29,572 nucleotides of DNA from CAZLHO01 sp964559455 (GCA_964559455.1 CAZLHO010000036.1:1-29572); one strand, 5' to 3'. Shown: positions 8,059 to 15,812, counted from the first letter of the stretch. Made by a program: numbers and translations. The notes: generated by a model from the letters alone, not told the origin.

Positions 8059-8119
8059 CGGAGGCTCCTCGCACGGCGTCGTGGTCCGAGGCGGCCGGGC
8101 TGCCGCCCGGGAGGCCACG

Positions 8120-8148
8120 AACGTAGCGGCCCCGGCGGGCCTTGGCAA
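8120..8148 (-). promoter_or_regulatory. Predicted promoter of the patatin operon
   Basis: On the minus strand TTGCCA (8148-8143) and TACGTT (8125-8120) are separated by 17 bases, placing transcription start near 8113 and a leader of about 55 bases before the ATG at 8058. The -10 matches that predicted for the flavoprotein gene at 21847. Confidence 0.5.
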
Positions 8149-8248
8149 CCTGCGACGCGCCGCCGGCCGAGCCCGTCCTTGCCCCGGCCGGCGGACGGTG
8201 CTTTCGTAGGGAGCGGTCCGACATCCGCCGCTCACGAGAGGAAGCCCC

Positions 8249-9475
8249 ATGCGCCGCAATCCGATCGCCTTGCCCATCCAGTCAGCGCTCGCCCTCTTTC
8301 TGACGGCCCTGCTGGCCGCCGCCGCCGGCGCCCAGGCCCCGACCGTCGCCAACGGCCCCGAACCGCGCGACGGCCGCGTGGTCCTGGACCTCGCCGAGCA
8401 GTGGCGCGTGGGCGGCGGCGACGACGACGAGAACTTCCTGGGGATCATCGGCGGGGCCTTCGGCGACGACGCGGGCAACGTCTACCTGGTCGACAACCAG
8501 CTGATCGAGGTCAAGGTCTACGGACCCGACGGCGCATTGCTGAACACCCTGGGCCGCCAGGGCGACGGGCCGGGCGAGGTGCGCAGCCTGAGCACCGCCT
8601 TGCTGATGCCCGACGGGACCCTGGGCCTGGTGCAGCCCTTCCCCGGGCGGGTCGTGACCGTGCAGCTGGACGGCACGCCGGGCACCTCGATGGTCCCCGG
8701 CCGCACCGACCCCACCGCGGGGGGCTTCATGAGCCTCACCACCGCCCTGAACCGCGGCGGCACCCTGGCCTTCAGCGGCATGGGGATGAGCCGCGACGGT
8801 GACAGCACGACCCGCACCCAGTTCCTGGGCTCCTTCGCCGCCGACGGCGCCCCGCGCAGCATCGTGCTGGAGAAGGTCGACGAACAGCGGCGCGGCTCAC
8901 GGGAGGTCTCGGAGCTGGCGGACGATTTCGTCCACCTGCGCTTCGACGTCGGGCCCGAGGGCCGCTTCTTCGTGGCCCCCGAGCGCAACGTCTACCGCAT
9001 CGACGTCTACGAGCCCGACGGCGCGCTCGTCCGTTCGTTCGGCAGGGAATTCGAGTCGGTGAAGCGCACGGCCGAGGAGAAGGCCCGCGCCGAGGACTTC
9101 CTGCAGCCCTGGCGCCGGCGCCGCGACCGGATGGAGTTCGTGACCGAGGACACCGAGCCCGACATCGTGCGCCTGCACGTGACCGACGAAGGCGAGACCT
9201 GGGTCCTGACCAGCCGAGGCGTGCGCGACCCGCAGCCCGGGGTGATGTGCGTCTTCGACGTCTTCGACGCGCAGGGGATCTTCGTGCGGCAGGCCGCCCT
9301 GGCCTGCGAGGGCGACGGCATCGTCGACGGCGTCTTCCCGGTGGGCGGCGACCGCTACCTGCTGGTCAAGGGCTACGCCGACGCCATCCGCACGCTCTAC
9401 GGCACCATGGGCGACGAGGAGCCGGACGAGGATGGGGGAATGATGGAGATCATCTCGTACCGCGTGGCGGAGTGA
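8249..9475 (+). CDS. Secreted six-bladed beta-propeller (NHL-like) protein
   Basis: The 408-residue protein has a signal peptide ending in AAAGAQA (about residue 30). It then carries repeated propeller-blade motifs of the 6-bladed beta-propeller family (PF17170): GNVYLVDNQLIEVKVYGPDGALL, QGDGPGEVRSL, and GRFFVAPERNVYRIDVYEPDGALVRSFGRE. An Arg/Glu-rich insert near 272-290 and an acidic C-terminal stretch (GDEEPDEDGG) follow. Such proteins are frequent in the periplasm or cell surface of FCB-type bacteria; the ligand is unknown. The ATG at 8249 follows a GAGGAAG site. It is divergent from the patatin operon and has no co-directional neighbour. Confidence 0.85.
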   Translation: MRRNPIALPIQSALALFLTALLAAAAGAQAPTVANGPEPRDGRVVLDLAEQWRVGGGDDDENFLGIIGGAFGDDAGNVYLVDNQLIEVKVYGPDGALLNTLGRQGDGPGEVRSLSTALLMPDGTLGLVQPFPGRVVTVQLDGTPGTSMVPGRTDPTAGGFMSLTTALNRGGTLAFSGMGMSRDGDSTTRTQFLGSFAADGAPRSIVLEKVDEQRRGSREVSELADDFVHLRFDVGPEGRFFVAPERNVYRIDVYEPDGALVRSFGREFESVKRTAEEKARAEDFLQPWRRRRDRMEFVTEDTEPDIVRLHVTDEGETWVLTSRGVRDPQPGVMCVFDVFDAQGIFVRQAALACEGDGIVDGVFPVGGDRYLLVKGYADAIRTLYGTMGDEEPDEDGGMMEIISYRVAE

Positions 9476-9490
9476 CGGCGGCGCAGGGGC

Positions 9491-9817
9491 TCAGATCCAG
9501 CGCCGCACCCGGCTGCTGTAGGTCGCGTAGGACTCGCCGAAGGTCCGGGCCATCATCGCCTCCTCGGCGGCGATGTAGAAGCGGTCGAAGAAGACGGCCA
9601 ACGCGACGGCCACCAGCCAGGGAGTGGCGGAGCCGAAGAGGGTCGCCACGCCTGCGATGATCAGGGCCATCCCCAGGTACATGGGGTTGCGGCTGATCGC
9701 GAAGACGCCGTCGTCGATCAGGGCGCTGGACTCCTGGAAGGGCTTGACGGTCGTCTCTCGCCGCTTGAATGCGTTGTCGGCCTTGACGTTAAGCACGGAG
9801 CCCGCTACCAGGAGCAG
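9491..9817 (-). pseudogene. N-terminally truncated isoprenylcysteine/phospholipid methyltransferase-like gene
   Basis: The remaining frame encodes the C-terminal core of a small ICMT/PEMT-type methyltransferase. It has the residues ADNAFKRRETTVKPFQESS, the SAM motif DDGVFAISRNPMYLG, two hydrophobic spans, and the final EEAMMARTFGESYATYSSRVRRW. Full-length relatives have about 50-60 further residues with one or two membrane helices in front. Here the open frame begins right after a TAG at 9820-9818 with LLLVAGSVLNV, which looks like the tail of the missing helix. The only start in reach is a GTG at 9796 (101 residues) with no convincing ribosome site. The upstream gene ends 34 bp away, leaving no room for the lost part. 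Most likely a deletion remnant; a functional short protein cannot be excluded. Confidence 0.7.
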
Positions 9818-9854
9818 CTAGGCCGCGTCCGAAAAACAGCCCGAAGCACGATCA

Positions 9855-10172
9855 TCACGGTTCGACCGCCTGCGTGCGCCGGAAGTTCGTCGGGCTGACG
9901 ACCGGGACGGCGTCCTTCCAGTTCCACCACTTCAGCAGTTCTGGCTCCAGGCGCTCGGCGGTGACGGCGTAGACGGCGCAGCGGAAGACATAGAGCACGC
10001 AGCGGTCGATCCTCTCGCCGCGCATCTCGCAGAGCTCCTCGAACATCCGCTCGGGATCCTGCCCGTGCAGGTCGGCCGGCTCGCGGAAGCCCAGGTCCCG
10101 CAGATCCTGCGACAGGCTGGGTCCGATACCGGCGAGTTCCTGCAGGGGGTCGGCGGGTTTGCGGCGGGCCAT
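9855..10172 (-). CDS. Cdd1/'pathogenicity locus' family helix-hairpin-helix protein
   Basis: The 105-residue soluble protein begins with a helix-hairpin-helix (LQELAGIGPSLSQDLRDLG, about 10-28), a fold used for non-specific DNA binding. It continues with the family pattern LHGQDPERMFEELCEMRG...DRCVLYVFRCAVYAV...LLKWWNWKD. This matches the small Cdd1 family (PF11731), whose function is unknown. The ATG at 10172 has a strong GGGAGGAG site. It follows the DUF4405 gene by 16 bp and so probably belongs to the citF transcript, although no functional link is evident. Confidence 0.82.
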   Translation of the reverse strand: MARRKPADPLQELAGIGPSLSQDLRDLGFREPADLHGQDPERMFEELCEMRGERIDRCVLYVFRCAVYAVTAERLEPELLKWWNWKDAVPVVSPTNFRRTQAVEP

Positions 10173-10188
10173 CGGACTCCTCCCGGGT

Positions 10189-11013
10189 TCAACGCGACTG
10201 CAGGACCTTGAGGACCTCGCCCGGGGTCATCCCGTTGCGGCCGGCGATGTCGCGCAAACGCTGGCCAGGCTCCGCGACGATGCCCGCGGCCGCCAACCTG
10301 GCGACGGCGGCCTGCGGGTCGTAGCCCCCGCGGGCGCAGATCTCGGCGAGCCGCATCCGCCCCAGGCCGGCGGCGGGAGGGCGGGCCTCGCCCCCGCCGT
10401 GCGTGGCATTCTCCTCCCCCCCCGCCACGATCACCTCGAAAAGCGCCTGCGGCGTCACACCGTTGGCCCGGGCGATGGTCAGCAGGTTCGCCTCGGGATC
10501 TACGGCCCGGAAGCCCGCGGCGCGCAACCGTTCCAGCGCAGGCTCCAGCTCGAAGCCCAGGCGGCCGGCCAGACTCGGCAGCGGAGACAGCTCGGCGTGT
10601 CCATAGGGCGGCTCGCCGTAACGCGCGCTGGCGGCGTCCTTGGCGACGGCGTTCAGGTCGGGTATCCACCGGAAGGGCGGCACCTGCAGCAGGGTCCCGA
10701 CCAGCACGGCCAAGGTCAGCCCCAGGGCGACGGCGAAGTTCCGGTTGAAGACCACCCGGCGCCGGTCCCGGCTCTTCAGGTAGGTCAGGATGGGCCGCCA
10801 GTTGTAGACGACGTGGAAGACCGCCGCGATCAGCAGGAACAGCCCCAGATCCATGTGCAGGTCCGTCCACTGGTCCTTGGACAGGCCCCACATCGACCAG
10901 CCGGCCCAGTAGGCCACGCGACCGTGCGGCATGACGTACAGGATCACGCTGGTGACCAGCAGGAAGACGGTGACCAGCAGCAGGAAGAGCGAGACGATGC
11001 GGCGCAGGCTCAT
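10189..11013 (-). CDS. DUF4405-type cytochrome-b-like membrane protein with duplicated C-terminal helical module
   Basis: The 274-residue protein has three hydrophobic segments (about 5-29, 52-71 and 92-112). Histidines at 53 and 67 lie in a DLHMDLGLFLLIAAVFH stretch, as in DUF4405 proteins, which resemble b-type cytochromes. After a linker the C-terminus contains two related modules (about 147-197 and 219-272). Each has the pattern L...LRAAG or LAAAG, a short gap, L..IA..NGVTP or NGMTP, and a hydrophobic end, suggesting an internal duplication of a small helical domain. The ATG overlaps the citF stop (ATGA, 11010-11013), so translation is coupled. Heme binding and an electron-transfer role are inference. 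Confidence 0.8.
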   Translation of the reverse strand: MSLRRIVSLFLLLVTVFLLVTSVILYVMPHGRVAYWAGWSMWGLSKDQWTDLHMDLGLFLLIAAVFHVVYNWRPILTYLKSRDRRRVVFNRNFAVALGLTLAVLVGTLLQVPPFRWIPDLNAVAKDAASARYGEPPYGHAELSPLPSLAGRLGFELEPALERLRAAGFRAVDPEANLLTIARANGVTPQALFEVIVAGGEENATHGGGEARPPAAGLGRMRLAEICARGGYDPQAAVARLAAAGIVAEPGQRLRDIAGRNGMTPGEVLKVLQSR

Positions 11014-12566
11014 TCCCCCACCTGCCGCACGCAGTCGATCACGGTGCCGTCCACCCACTTGATGGCCGCGACGACCTTCTCGCCGGTCACCGGCGGCGCG
11101 GGCGGGCCGCCGCAGAGTTCGTCGACCTCGGCTTTGATCTCGCGGATGTCCCTGATGGGCAGGCTCGACCCGCGCACGGCGTCGATCAGGTCGCGGCGCT
11201 GCGGGTTGATGGCGATGCCGCGTTCGGTGACGATGACGTCGATCAGCTCGCCGGGGCCGCAGAGGGTGGTCACGCGGTCCATGATCACCGGGCTGCGGTT
11301 GCGGAAGCTGGGGATGGGCAGGATGGTGCACTTGCCGAAGAGGCAGTTCTGCCAGCCGCCGATGCCGTGCAGCAGCTTGCCGTCGCTGTGGGTGACGACG
11401 TTGGCGTTGAAGCCGACGTCGACCTCGGTGGCGCCCAGCACCACCGCGTCCAGCATGCCGGCGAAGTTGCCCTTGCCGTGCCAGTTGTAGCTGGTGAAGG
11501 GCGAGGTGTTGACGTGGCCGGGGTTCTCGCGCATCGAGCGCACGCCCTCCAGGTCGAAGGTCTGCCCGTCCAGGATGTAGTCGGTCAGGCCCTCCTCGAG
11601 CATCGCCACCAGGTACTCGGTCGAGCCGCCGCGCACGAAGCGGGCCTTGATCTTCCGCTCGCGCATCAGGTCGCGCAGGTAGATGGCGAAGGAGAGCGTG
11701 GTGCCGCCGGCGCCGGCCTGGAAGCTGAAGCCGTCGCGCACGATGCCCGCCTCGTCGCAGAAGCGCGCGGTGTACTCGGCGATCAGCAGCCGGTCGGGCG
11801 ACTTGGTGAGCTGGGTGGTGCCCGAGACGATCTTGCTCGGGTCGCCGATGCTGTCCATGACCACGACCTGGTCCACGTTGTTGCCCTGGATCTGCCAGGG
11901 CACGCAGGGGAAATCGACCAGGTTGTCGGTGACCGCGATCACGTGGTCGGCGTAGATGCTGTCGGCCAGGGCGAAGCCCAGCAGGCCGCAGGCCGCGGGG
12001 CCGCGGTCGCCGGTGGCGTTGCCGAAGGCGTCGGCCGTGGGGGCGGCGATCACGGCGATGTCGATGTGCACCTCGCCGTCCTGGATCGCCTGCCAGCGGC
12101 CGCCGTGGCTGCGCAGCACGCCCATGCCGCGCATCTTGCCGCGCGTGCAGTAGTCGCCCAGCGGGCCGTTCATCGAGCCCTCGATGTGGTGCAGGACGCC
12201 GCTCTCCATCAGGTCGATCTGCGGCGCGTGGCAGGGGAAGGACGCCGACGGGAACCAGCGCAGGTCCTTCACGCCCAGCTCGGCGGCGGCGGCGAAGACG
12301 GCGTTGGCGACCAGGTCGCCGTTGCGCAGGTGGTGGTGCGACGAGATCGTCATGCCGTCGCGTAGGCCGGCGTTCTCCAGGGCGGTCCTGATGTCCTCGG
12401 TCGTCTTGTCCCCGTCGAAGGGGAACTCGCCGCAGCTGCGGATCGGCGGCGCGGCCTTGCGGCCGGAAGGCCGGTGCTTGTCGACTCCCTTGAAGGGGAC
12501 GGACTCGACGCCGTTGACCGTCGCGGGCACCAGGCGGCCCGCCGCGTTCTCCACCAGCTTTGTCAT
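11010..12566 (-). CDS. citF: Citrate lyase alpha subunit (citrate:acetyl-ACP transferase)
   Basis: CitF exchanges the acetyl group of the lyase acyl-carrier protein for citrate, the first step of ATP-independent citrate cleavage. The 518-residue protein is full length for the family, with characteristic stretches TISSHHHLRNGD, GEVHIDIAVIAAPTADAFGNATG, DSIGDPSKIVSGTTQ and VTERGIAINPQRRDL. The ATG at 12566 has a GGAG site. Normally citF sits with citC, citD, citE, citX and citG; here none is within about 10 kb on either side, and instead it is coupled to a DUF4405 protein. It may therefore work with subunits encoded elsewhere or act as a CoA- or acyl-transferase of another pathway. Family is firm; physiological role is open. 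Confidence 0.93.
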   Translation of the reverse strand: MTKLVENAAGRLVPATVNGVESVPFKGVDKHRPSGRKAAPPIRSCGEFPFDGDKTTEDIRTALENAGLRDGMTISSHHHLRNGDLVANAVFAAAAELGVKDLRWFPSASFPCHAPQIDLMESGVLHHIEGSMNGPLGDYCTRGKMRGMGVLRSHGGRWQAIQDGEVHIDIAVIAAPTADAFGNATGDRGPAACGLLGFALADSIYADHVIAVTDNLVDFPCVPWQIQGNNVDQVVVMDSIGDPSKIVSGTTQLTKSPDRLLIAEYTARFCDEAGIVRDGFSFQAGAGGTTLSFAIYLRDLMRERKIKARFVRGGSTEYLVAMLEEGLTDYILDGQTFDLEGVRSMRENPGHVNTSPFTSYNWHGKGNFAGMLDAVVLGATEVDVGFNANVVTHSDGKLLHGIGGWQNCLFGKCTILPIPSFRNRSPVIMDRVTTLCGPGELIDVIVTERGIAINPQRRDLIDAVRGSSLPIRDIREIKAEVDELCGGPPAPPVTGEKVVAAIKWVDGTVIDCVRQVGE

Positions 12567-12635
12567 CGTTCACTCCTGTGCGCGATTGCTTCCCGACGGC
12601 GCCCGCCGGCCTGGAAGGCCGACGTCCTGCATGGA

Positions 12636-12663
12636 AGTCTACATCGTGACGGCCCGGGCACAA
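12636..12663 (-). promoter_or_regulatory. Predicted promoter of citF
   Basis: On the minus strand TTGTGC (12663-12658) precedes TAGACT (12641-12636) by 16 bases. It lies in the 107-bp gap between the DinB gene and citF, so citF could start its own transcript with a leader of about 60 bases. Confidence 0.4.
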
Positions 12664-12673
12664 ATGCGATTTG

Positions 12674-13183
12674 CTAGGGTGCGGCGTAGAGGGGGGAATA
12701 GGGCGCCGCCGCGGCCTTGACCCACGCCAGCCTCAGGTTCGCGACCTGCCGCGAATGCAGCGCGTCGTGGGCGACCCAGGCGGCCAGCAGGTCGCCGGCG
12801 CGGAGGTCGCCGAGCAGGGCGTGGACGTGGACGTTGTCCCAGGCCGGGTCCTGCAGCCCGTGCAGCCACTCGAGGGATCGTTCGCGCTCCCGGCGGAACT
12901 CCGCCTTCACGGTCTCCAGGTCGCGCGAGGCGTAGTCCCGCTGACGGACCCAGGCCACCGGGTCGATGGACGGCCAGGGCTGCTCCGGGTCCTCCAGGGT
13001 CAGGGCCAGCCGCGCCCGGAAATCCTCCCGCTCCTCGTCCACGAGGTGGCAGAAGATCTCCAGCAGGCACCACTTCTCCGGCGCGGGACGCCAGAGGGCC
13101 TGCTCGCTCGTCATGGCACCGCAGATCGTGCCCAGGCAGTCGCCGTGAATGCGCAGCGCGCTGATCAGATCGTCGGGAAACAT
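12674..13183 (-). CDS. DinB superfamily metal-binding four-helix protein
   Basis: The 169-residue soluble protein has the DinB-like pattern (PF12867). H46 lies in EIFCHLVDEE and the pair H139/H143 in VAHDALHSRQ; together they form the usual His3 metal site on a four-helix bundle. The WRPAPEKWCLLEI segment is also typical. Bacterial DinB-like proteins are often thiol-dependent transferases or are induced by DNA damage; the substrate cannot be told here. It lies 30 bp downstream of the TspO gene in the same direction and is probably cotranscribed. The ATG at 13183 has a GGAGG site. Confidence 0.87.
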   Translation of the reverse strand: MFPDDLISALRIHGDCLGTICGAMTSEQALWRPAPEKWCLLEIFCHLVDEEREDFRARLALTLEDPEQPWPSIDPVAWVRQRDYASRDLETVKAEFRRERERSLEWLHGLQDPAWDNVHVHALLGDLRAGDLLAAWVAHDALHSRQVANLRLAWVKAAAAPYSPLYAAP

Positions 13184-13213
13184 CGAACGATACCTCCTGC
13201 GGCGGCCCGGGGA

Positions 13214-13678
13214 TCAGGTGTTGAGCCGCCATATGGCGTGATTGAGAAATGCCGCGAAGCCCACCCATACCAGGTAGGGCACCATGAGCAGACCGGCGGC
13301 GGCGCGCCGGCGCCAGAAGAGCACCGTGACCACGAGGATCGTCAGCCACAGCGCCAGGATCTCCGCCAAGGCCAGGCCCGGGCGGTGGAGTCCGAAGAAG
13401 AGCCAGGACCAGGCCGCGTTCAGCACGAGCTGGATCCCGTAGAGACCCAGCGAACGGCAGGCCAGCCGGAAGCCGCAATCCCGCCAGACGAGCCAGGCGG
13501 CCAAGGCCATCATCACGAAGAGCAGGTTCCAGACGATGGGAAAGGCGGAGTTCGGCGGGGTCCAGACCGGCTTGACGAGATCGACATACCAGGGTCCGGG
13601 CTTGAAGTAGGCTCCGACGGCGGCCACGGCCAACGAGGCCAGCAGCCAGCCCAACAGGCCGATCGTCGAGTTCCGGAT
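13214..13678 (-). CDS. tspO: TspO/MBR family membrane protein, apparently starting at ATC
   Basis: TspO proteins are five-helix membrane proteins that bind porphyrins and other hydrophobic ligands and influence stress responses. The 154 residues include the signature WYVDLVKPVWTPPNSAFPIVWN, five hydrophobic helices and the WSWLFFGLHRPGLAL segment. The natural start is unclear. A strong GGGGAGG site lies at 13686-13692, and seven bases after it comes ATC (13678-13676), preceded by GTC. There is no ATG, GTG or TTG at the expected point; the nearest is an internal TTG inside helix 1 without a ribosome site. An in-frame ATG far upstream at 13921 lies inside the next gene and is implausible. Promoter predicted at 13737-13765. 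Confidence 0.87.
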   Translation of the reverse strand: MRNSTIGLLGWLLASLAVAAVGAYFKPGPWYVDLVKPVWTPPNSAFPIVWNLLFVMMALAAWLVWRDCGFRLACRSLGLYGIQLVLNAAWSWLFFGLHRPGLALAEILALWLTILVVTVLFWRRRAAAGLLMVPYLVWVGFAAFLNHAIWRLNT

Positions 13679-13736
13679 GACGGAACCTCCCCTGGACGAG
13701 GAGTGGGGCGACGGAGGCGAGAACCTCTCGCCCTGA

Positions 13737-13765
13737 ATCTTAATCGACCCTCGCCCCGGGAGCAA
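13737..13765 (-). promoter_or_regulatory. Predicted promoter of tspO-dinB
   Basis: On the minus strand TTGCTC (13765-13760) is followed after 17 bases by TAAGAT (13742-13737). The predicted leader of roughly 50 bases carries the GGGGAGG site of tspO. Confidence 0.45.
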
Positions 13766-13788
13766 GCCGGGCCGGAAAGGGAGGGATC

Positions 13789-14301
13789 CTAGGGAGCGCG
13801 GGCGGCCAGGGCGGACAGCGCCTCGCCGTCGACCCGGAAGACGGTCCAGCCGTCCATGGGCCGCGCCCCCAGGCGGCGGTAGAAGCCGATGGCGGGCTCG
13901 TTCCAGTCCAGCACCGACCACTCGAAACGGCCGTAGCCGCGGTCGCGGGCCAGTCGGGCCAGAAACGCCAGCAGGGCGGCGCCCACCCCCCGGCCGCGGG
14001 CCGCGGGGCGGACGAAGAGGTCCTCGAGGTAGAGGCCCGGCCGGCCGACGAAGGTCGAGAAGTTGGGAAAGAAGAGGGCGAAGCCGACAGGTGCGCCGTC
14101 GAGCTCGGCGATCACGACCTCGGCCGCGGGGCGCTCGCCGAAGAGTGAGGCGCGCAGGGTCGTCTCGTCGGCGGCCACCTCGTCGGACATCTGCTCGTAG
14201 TCCGCCAGCTCGCGGATGAACGCCAGGACCAGCGGGGCGTCGTCCCCCGCCGCGAAGCGCAGCCGCAGACCGGGCACCGGGGTCGGAAAGGTCGCGGTCA
14301 C
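13789..14301 (-). CDS. GNAT family N-acetyltransferase (diamine/spermidine acetyltransferase-like)
   Basis: The 170-residue protein shows the GNAT fold. The central strand YLEDLFVRPAARGRGVGAALL (about 103-123) contains the acetyl-CoA pyrophosphate loop RGRGVG, followed by WSVLDWNEPAIGFYRRLGA, which is typical of the SAT1/thialysine acetyltransferase subgroup. A polyamine or amino-acid amine is the likely acceptor, by family resemblance only. Translation starts at GTG 14301, which overlaps the TGA stop of the DUF169 gene (GTGA), with GAGGAG upstream. It is the last gene of the GPP34-DUF169-GNAT operon. Confidence 0.88.
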   Translation of the reverse strand: MTATFPTPVPGLRLRFAAGDDAPLVLAFIRELADYEQMSDEVAADETTLRASLFGERPAAEVVIAELDGAPVGFALFFPNFSTFVGRPGLYLEDLFVRPAARGRGVGAALLAFLARLARDRGYGRFEWSVLDWNEPAIGFYRRLGARPMDGWTVFRVDGEALSALAARAP

Positions 14302-15035
14302 GGCATCTCCTCGGCCGCGGCGTCGTTCGGCAGGCTGGTGCGCGACTTCTGCAGCCTCTTCAGGAAGGGTTTGTGGAGGAAGCTCCGCTCGTCCAGGGCG
14401 CAGAGCCGCTCGAACATCGGCCGGGTCACGGTGAAGGCCATGATGTCGGCCGGCAGATGCTGGCGCATGGCGATGTCGGTGGCGCCGATGATCGCCTGGG
14501 GCGCGTCGATGTTCCGGAAGAGCGGCGCCAGCTGCATGCAGCCCGAGCCGAAGGGGGCCAGCACCGGCGGCGGATCGTCGGGCGCGGCGTCGTACTGGGC
14601 GCCGGTGGCCAGCACGCTCAGCCTGTCCGGGTCGACCCAGAAGGTCACCGTGCGCAGGTGCTCGTACTGGAAATCGCGCAGCGGGCCCACGACGACCGTG
14701 TCGTTCCTCCGCTCGTAGGGACGGTGGTCGTCGATCCAGCGCTCCATCAGGGCCGACGAGGCCTTCAGGCCCTCGGTCTCGGCCAGGAACTTCACGAAGC
14801 TCTCGCGGTCGCGGGTCTCGAGCCCGCAGACCCAGCGGCCCGCGCCCGGGCAGCCGTAGTCGTCGCGGGTCAGGCGCACGCTGCGGCCCTGCAGCCAATC
14901 CTCGTAGTGGGCGAAGAGGCAGTGGTCCAGGTCAACGAAGGGCCCGAAGGGCTCGGGGTCCGGCGTGTCGTAGAAAGCGACCAGCGGCGTCGTCACGCCG
15001 ACCGCGGCGCAGAGGGGGCGATGGTCCGGCTGCAT
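14298..15035 (-). CDS. DUF169 family protein
   Basis: A 245-residue soluble protein of the DUF169 family (PF02596). Characteristic blocks are RPLCAAVGVTTPLVAFYD, YGCPGAGRWVCGL, PDRLSVLATGAQYDA, the cysteine-containing FGSGCMQLAP and IGATDIAMRQHLPADIMAFTV. The family is widespread in anaerobes and archaea without an established biochemical role. Two ATGs lie at 15041 and 15035; GAGGAG abuts the first, so the second, with a normal spacing, is chosen. It is 35 bp downstream of the GPP34 gene and overlaps the GNAT gene, so these three are made together. Confidence 0.88.
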   Translation of the reverse strand: MQPDHRPLCAAVGVTTPLVAFYDTPDPEPFGPFVDLDHCLFAHYEDWLQGRSVRLTRDDYGCPGAGRWVCGLETRDRESFVKFLAETEGLKASSALMERWIDDHRPYERRNDTVVVGPLRDFQYEHLRTVTFWVDPDRLSVLATGAQYDAAPDDPPPVLAPFGSGCMQLAPLFRNIDAPQAIIGATDIAMRQHLPADIMAFTVTRPMFERLCALDERSFLHKPFLKRLQKSRTSLPNDAAAEEMP

Positions 15036-15070
15036 GGGCATCTCCTCGTTCGTCGAGTTCCGTCGGCGGC

Positions 15071-15772
15071 TCACCTGCCCGCCGAGGTCGCGGCCGTCAC
15101 CGCGGGGATCATCACGCAGACGGCGACCGCCGCCCGGGCGGCCTGGATCGCCTCCTTGGCGGCCTTGGCCAGCGCTTCGCCCTCGGCGATCTGCTTCAGG
15201 CGGTCCTTGCGCCGCTTCAGGTCGTCCTTGTCGAAGACGTTCTTCAGGACCCGGCCCTGGTGGGCCAGCGCCACGAGCACGGTGGTCTGCGGCTCGAGGT
15301 CGCGGGAGCTGCTGAAGATCGCCTTGCGCAGCCGCGCGACCAGGGCCCGCTCGGGCCGCGGGTCGACCTGGGGAAAGATGCGCCGGTTGAAGACCCACAG
15401 CACCTTGTCCCGGTCGGCGCGCAGGATGCCGCGGTCGCACAGGCCTTCGGCCGTGCGGTGCTTCAGCCGCTTGAGGTGCCCGAAGCGCTGCACCCAGGTC
15501 TTCAGCGCGGCGCGGCGCTTGGCGTCCTTCAGCTTGGCCAGGCATTCGTCCAGCAGCGGGTCGCCGGTGGGCTTCGTGTCGACCAGGTCGACCATCTTCT
15601 TGTTCTTCTTGACCTCGTCGATGCGCACGCGGCCGGCGAGCAGCAGCTCGGCCAGCAGGGCCGCGCCCAGCACGAAGTCGAACTGCTCGTGCGCGGCCAC
15701 GGTGCCCTTCTCGTCGCGCAGGGCCAGGAGCATCAGCTCCTCGTGAAGATGCAGCGGTGAAGTATCCATCAT
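15071..15772 (-). CDS. GPP34/Vps74-like (Golgi phosphoprotein 3 family) protein
   Basis: The 233-residue protein resembles the GPP34 family (PF05719). It has LHLHEELMLLALRDEKGTV at the N-terminus, then a winged-helix-like GAALLAELLLAGRVRID, a basic middle with many Lys/Arg, and GLCDRGILRADRDKVLWVF(N)RRIFPQVDPRPE. Eukaryotic members bind PI4P and sort Golgi glycosyltransferases; bacterial copies are common in actinobacteria and some other phyla with unknown roles. The C-terminal part (about 205-230) is hydrophobic and could be a membrane-associating helix. Two ATGs in tandem (15772, 15769) follow a GAGGAGGG site. First gene of the GPP34-DUF169-GNAT unit. Confidence 0.87.
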   Translation of the reverse strand: MMDTSPLHLHEELMLLALRDEKGTVAAHEQFDFVLGAALLAELLLAGRVRIDEVKKNKKMVDLVDTKPTGDPLLDECLAKLKDAKRRAALKTWVQRFGHLKRLKHRTAEGLCDRGILRADRDKVLWVFNRRIFPQVDPRPERALVARLRKAIFSSSRDLEPQTTVLVALAHQGRVLKNVFDKDDLKRRKDRLKQIAEGEALAKAAKEAIQAARAAVAVCVMIPAVTAATSAGR

Positions 15773-15812
15773 GGTCCCTCCTCACTTGGACAGGATGCCT
15801 CCCAATCGGATC

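Noticed and set aside
8149..8248. Promoter of the propeller gene
   Set aside because: Only a TTGCCC with no acceptable -10 at 16-18 bases was seen, so it was not listed.
5599..8802. A 1067-codon open frame on plus across the patatin and transporter genes
   Set aside because: It runs antisense to two well-recognised genes, is rich in Gln, Arg, Asp and Gly repeats typical of GC-rich antisense frames, and shows no domain.
9476..9490. Bidirectional terminator between the propeller gene and the methyltransferase remnant
   Set aside because: The 15-base gap holds no inverted repeat with a T-run.
11014..12663. Extension of the DUF4405 frame upstream through citF, giving an 824-residue protein
   Set aside because: The upstream part is a low-complexity shadow of citF; the ATG at 11013 begins exactly with a membrane helix and overlaps the citF stop.
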